This document shows, one piece after another, positions 60,901-64,000 of a DNA stretch of 64,000 nt. This DNA comes from Scolanthus callimorphus (lineage: Eukaryota > Cnidaria > Anthozoa > Actiniaria > Edwardsiidae). The DNA is taken from positions 20,109,387 through 20,173,386 of the forward strand of contig CM066918.1 in assembly GCA_033964015.1 (NCBI GenBank), written 5' to 3'. Below the pieces are notes generated by a model. It saw only the letters and a list, made by a program, of their open reading frames with translations, was not told the origin of the DNA and made no database searches. Within the stretch, counting starts at the first letter, position 1, and each line of letters begins with the position of its first letter. The position numbers and the translations under genes are program-made.

Positions 60901-63900
60901 TTATGTTGAATCTTATTCCGGGAATAACTAATCCGGGAGTAACTTGCTTTCAGGAACGAATTTGTATACCTGGATTAGCTAATCCTAGCATAGCAGATTT
61001 AGTCTTGGATTAACCGCTATTCCTGGATTAAGTTAGTCCTCTTTTCCGGAACCGGCCCCTGGATATCAACATTAAAGCCCCCTCAATGTCTGTAGTAATG
61101 TTTACAACATGAGCAGCCGTGTTGTATAAGATTTACAACACGAGCCGCAGGCGAGTGATGTAGATCTGATCACGTACGCGAATGTTGTAAACTACTTGTA
61201 AACTTATTGTAAACTAAAATATTAAGAAGACATTCATCACTTCTAGTGTCCTCTGTTTAAAAAAACCCTTAACCTTGGAAATTAGTTACAACCACTAGTG
61301 GTTGTATCAGTTTGACAACACGCTACGGTCCTGTGATTCTTATTGTGTTTCTATTGTGTGTTGTTCTTATTAACTATTCATGAATTTTAAATGCAATTTA
61401 CCTAAAGGCCCATTTACACGCTGCGATTTGTCGGGCCTCTGCTTTGGTCCGTGAAATGAAAAATCGGACCCGACAACAAAAATCTGTTGAATCGCATCAG
61501 ATTTTTAGAAGTCGGGCCGACAAATCGGCGCGTGTAAATAACCTTAAGAGGGAACTGGAAATTTCCGAGAGGAGGCTGAGTAAACGTACATAAGGCGATC
61601 CAATTTTCCAATACAGTTACTACATTTTCATTTGTATTTTTCAAAGACCTGCATTTTTAGTGTTCTTTCGAAATTCCTTTTTTGTTGGAGATATAGATGT
61701 TTTTCCAGAATCATACGATTTAATGGCCTGTGCAGTATCATAAGCATCCGAAATGAATTAATGATAGTCCGGTATATGTCATCAAGCCCATAAATGCCAT
61801 TTGTATATTTTTTGTAGGAAAATCCTGCTTCCTTCAAGCACCTACTACCCGTATTTGTGGCTTTCCAGCAGAAGATTGTGAGTGGTAAACTTGAGAAGTT
61901 GTTTGATTACCATGACATTCCTTGTCCCTGGGTGCAGATCAAACTTCTCAAGATACTGGCACTCCTGGGAGCTGATGATCAGAAGTAAGTTAAACTAATT
62001 CCAATCATAAGTACATGGAATTAAGCTTACTGTGAAAATGGTAACTTATAGAAATCGCATCAAAATATCAATATACAAGACTTTTACAATACAGTTGTTA
62101 TGATTATAGTAGTAAAATAGAATACTTGATTAATACTTTTCTGTTTTTGTGAAACTGGCTCTCCTTACCCATCTGGTCAGACAGTCATTAATTTGTTTTC
62201 ATTTGTTTCACTAAATTGTATTGTACTTGGTTTCATTAACTTTTGAAGTTGATGTGTATTGATGGTATAGAAGGCAGGCACCCCAAAAATTCGAGTAACA
62301 TGTATTAGGATAATGTTACGCTGATGTCGTGTTAAATTGCCTCAGATTGTCTGGAGCAAGCCTCCGAAGAGCCAGCCAATGGTATCAAAGTGGAGACGGC
62401 ACTCGTACCCTGGGATTGGCTTCTAATGATGCCCCTGGCATTCTTGAATTAGTCTGACCTCTGTTTAATTGTATGTTTAGAGCAAGCAGTCAGATGTATG
62501 AAGTTGTGAACAAAACAATATCGTCTCTTAACACAAATGCCCTTATTGGATATGGTGAGTTTTTATACATTGATATTTTTATGGCGAAGAAATAATTTTT
62601 ACATAAATTTTCACTGCATCAATGAATATCTTTTGACTTCTTCTGGATCAAGGAAAAACAGCGCTTCACAGAAAACAACATCAAAAGAAGCGTGTGGTAT
62701 CTAATTTATCACATTGTAGTGACATTCTTAAATCATTTTACCTTGTGTTTACTTACCTTTCAGCCGCTGATACTCTAAAATCTTTAGAACCGTTTGTTTT
62801 CCTGATATATTTTGTACATACTTCTTTGAACCTTTCTTTGAACCCCTCTCTGAACATACATGTACAGACTCACTCCAAATCCTCAACAATAAACAGATAA
62901 ATAGAGAGTTGATAGATGTTAATTTACATGCAAGGCACATGCCATTTTATACTGCTCTTACCCTGTACCTGTGAAGTAAACTTTGATTGTTGCATATTTT
63001 GTTTTTAGCTATCGCATACGAATGTTGTAAGACCATCACCATCATTTATCCAAACAAGCAACTCATTCTAAAGCTGCCAAATGTGTGGGGCTGTTCTTGG
63101 TGGCCAAGAATAATGACATCAAATACTTAGGTAATGACAATATTAGTTTGGTAATAACACCATAATTGGAATTAATACCAGAAGTTCATAACCATAAACT
63201 TCTGTTATAATACTTAATACTTAATTTGAAAACTCACGGCTATTTGCTGAAATAAGTATACAAAGGCCAGGGGTGCTATCAGGGATACGGGGATCCCGCC
63301 TTTGGACACCAACATAACGCTTTTTTCTGATGCTCTAATGGTGCGTACATATGGAATGTTTATTGAGTATAAGGTACATTTAAGGAATGATATCGCACTC
63401 CCAAAATGGCTGGCTAAGCCCCTGGTTCAGGTGAAATAACTAAATAAATGAATTATTATATCCAAGTACTGATGAAATCACATTAGGGGTGCAGAACAAG
63501 CTCACTCTGAACCCGTTATCCATTCAGAATTGAGTGGAAAAGGTGAAAGCTGTCACTTTTTCATCTGTTCGAATTATCATACATTAGGAAAGTGCGTAAG
63601 AACCTGTCGAATAATCATTTTCCAGGGATCACAACTCTAGCGGCACTTGTTCAAGTGAGCTCCAGTCTAGCTACCGAGCCTGCATATCAGAGAATTGTTA
63701 TTGACTGTCTTGACGACCCTGATGAGACCATCAAACGGAAGGTAGAGAACTAAAGCCTCATATTGACCCATCTAGACAGCCATCTGGTTGTTATAAATGC
63801 AATTTGCTTGCCTATAATTATATCTCATTGTAAACCAATCCATGCCTGGCGCCCATCTAGACATATTGTTTGTTGGTATATGAATGTAATTTCATGACTC

Positions 63901-64000
63901 ATTCTTTTCTTATAAACATTACTTACTAAATAATGCATTGATGGCCTGCGCTTGATGATTGAGAACCAACAGTTCTTTCTTAGACGGTTAGTTGTTATCT
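48907..64000 (+). CDS. AP4E1: AP-4 complex subunit epsilon, 5' part (10 exons, continues past the window)
   Basis: Large subunit of the AP-4 adaptor that sorts cargo at the trans-Golgi network. Exons: 48907-49026, 51160-51228, 57619-57742, 58201-58274, 59665-59786, 59888-60047, 61818-61984, 62481-62554, 63009-63130, 63626-63741; about 383 aa so far of an expected 1,100. Residues match the epsilon-type adaptin N terminus: FQALVRGIGEAKSKH then EEGRIIREE, MREYLVRLIYCEMLGIDAS, GYLALSLFLHE, and repeated HEAT-like helices (VNTLQRDLKS, RKKAIMTLH, PWVQIKLLKILALLG, IDCLDDPDETIKRK). The ninth exon is one base short: between 63069 and 63070 the frame changes, and flanking exon phases require 123 rather than 122 bases. 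Intron 2 (51229-57618) is 6.4 kb and full of MITEs. The start is chosen as the only ATG giving the LVRGI segment with a donor after SKH. Confidence 0.92.
50365..50895 (+). repeat. Dispersed 0.5 kb repeat C, copy 2, in AP4E1 intron 1
   Basis: Same orientation and order of blocks as 40195-40690, with small indels. TGACGTCA sites are at about 50773 and 50812. A SINE-like GGAAGTTGCCCA block lies just upstream at about 50235. Confidence 0.8.
51827..52196. mobile_element. 370-bp MITE with CCCGGGGGGGGACTCCC ends, copy 1
   Basis: Inverted ends of about 45 bases contain ACGGGGGTGCTCGTC. The interior repeats CTATC(C/T)(C/T)TTAGGGGT-type blocks on both strands. A related element is at 54907-55272. Both are in AP4E1 intron 2. 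A poly-G run of about 21 lies nearby at 51449-51469. Confidence 0.8.
52418..52850. repeat. Dispersed repeat B, copy 2 (uninterrupted)
   Basis: It matches the two halves flanking the MITE at 23665-24050 (see 23510-24330). Contains AACATGGCGGCG and AACAAAAACACGCCCAC. A second partial copy of its 3' part may lie at 52260-52400. Confidence 0.6.
52900..53235. repeat. Duplicated hairpin block
   Basis: AATCCTATGATATCTC facing GAGATATCATAGGATT occurs twice (about 52903-52962 and 53023-53082). TTAGCGGAATCTAGCC followed by CTGAAGCTTTGAATAATCC occurs at about 52980 and 53190. An inverted TAGATTCCGCC is at 53102. It is a compound of tandem and inverted copies without coding potential. Confidence 0.65.
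53453..54074. mobile_element. Palindromic MITE (family of 32969-33041) split by a second element
   Basis: CAACCTCATCCCCAGGGTCT at the left faces GGGGAGAAGACCCTGGG at the right, as in the 73-base copy at 32969-33041. Here an insert of 546 bases, 53488-54033, interrupts it. Confidence 0.7.
53488..54033. mobile_element. 546-bp TIR element nested in the previous one
   Basis: The ends CAGGCCTTCTGATATTT and the exact complement AAATATCAGAAGGCCTG are intact. Short direct repeats (CAAAT/CAAAA) flank it. Inside, CGCGAAATT-type motifs recur near both ends in inverted orientation. There is no coding potential. Confidence 0.7.
54907..55272. mobile_element. 366-bp MITE with CCCGGGAGGGGGACTCCC ends, copy 2
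   Basis: Same terminal type as 51827-52196: ACTCCCATATTT-GGGG then GGGGTGCTCGTC, inverted at the right end. The interior has several ACCCCTAAAAGGTACC blocks. It is diverged from copy 1 inside. Confidence 0.8.
55943..56332. repeat. Inverted repeat with about 88-bp arms
   Basis: Arms 55943-56031 and 56248-56332 are nearly exact reverse complements (ATATCCACTTAACCTCACTT and onward, to the GAGTTCTGGATTATTCATAT region). The 215-base spacer contains an A run of about 20 at 56126-56145. Mirror-image open frames on the two strands reflect the arms. Confidence 0.75.
56890..56992. repeat. 103-bp hairpin element
   Basis: GAGGTTATTAATAATTCA facing TGAATTATTAATCACCTC brackets it, with GTTCTA/TAGAAC partners further in. 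In AP4E1 intron 2. Confidence 0.6.
60412..60595. repeat. 184-bp MITE with about 47-bp inverted repeats
   Basis: AGACCTCCTCGGCTTG followed by GTAATGTTTTCCCATTTCAG is inverted at 60549-60595 with one indel. In AP4E1 intron 6. Confidence 0.8.
61403..61547. repeat. 145-bp MITE
   Basis: TAAAGGCCCATTTACACGC at the left is matched by the complement of TTAAGGTTATTTACACGC at the right. CGATTTGTCGGGC and its partner continue inward. In AP4E1 intron 6. Confidence 0.7.

Overview
The window is animal nuclear DNA: intron-rich genes with canonical GT-AG junctions and a very high load of inverted-repeat transposons, LINEs and minisatellites. A secreted trypsin-like protein with a C-terminal six-cysteine ShK domain, and the style of the repeats, suggest a cnidarian, probably an anthozoan (coral or sea anemone). 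That assignment is inference.

Four host genes can be assembled exon by exon with matching phases. (1) An SLC22-type organic ion transporter on the + strand (9114-16533, 9 coding exons, 539 aa once one missing base is allowed for). (2) A secreted trypsin-family protein on the - strand (37567-27856, 6 exons, 327 aa) whose catalytic His position is Ser and which ends in a ShK domain. (3) A secreted C-type lectin on the - strand (46194-42633, 3 exons, 214 aa) with a coiled-coil neck. (4) The 5' third of the AP-4 complex epsilon subunit on the + strand (from 48907, 10 exons, running off the right edge). The lectin and AP4E1 start head to head about 2.7 kb apart. I see no shared pathway among the four genes.

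Layout: 1-9.1 kb holds inverted-repeat elements, including a 1.7 kb element whose 0.4 kb internal-deletion copy lies at 26.8 kb. 9.1-16.5 kb is the transporter, with a SINE, a 1.07 kb 21-bp minisatellite and several MITEs in its introns. 17-22 kb is a nested stack: an outer terminal-inverted-repeat (TIR) element, an inner TIR element, a 5'-truncated LINE and a foldback. 22.7-27.2 kb holds MITEs and a 2.0 kb TTAA-flanked element with a decayed transposase. 27.8-37.6 kb is the protease homologue, whose introns hold a 75-bp minisatellite, a LINE, an hAT-like element with 8-bp target duplications and two nested MITEs, and a 2.46 kb TTAA-flanked foldback. 38-42.5 kb holds a LINE and repeats. 42.6-46.2 kb is the lectin, with a nearly intact piggyBac transposase in intron 2. 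47-48.5 kb is repeats. 48.9-64 kb is AP4E1, whose 6.4 kb second intron is packed with MITEs.

Two host genes each carry a one-base deletion proved by the phases of neighbouring exons. This points to residual sequence error more than to two independent pseudogenes.
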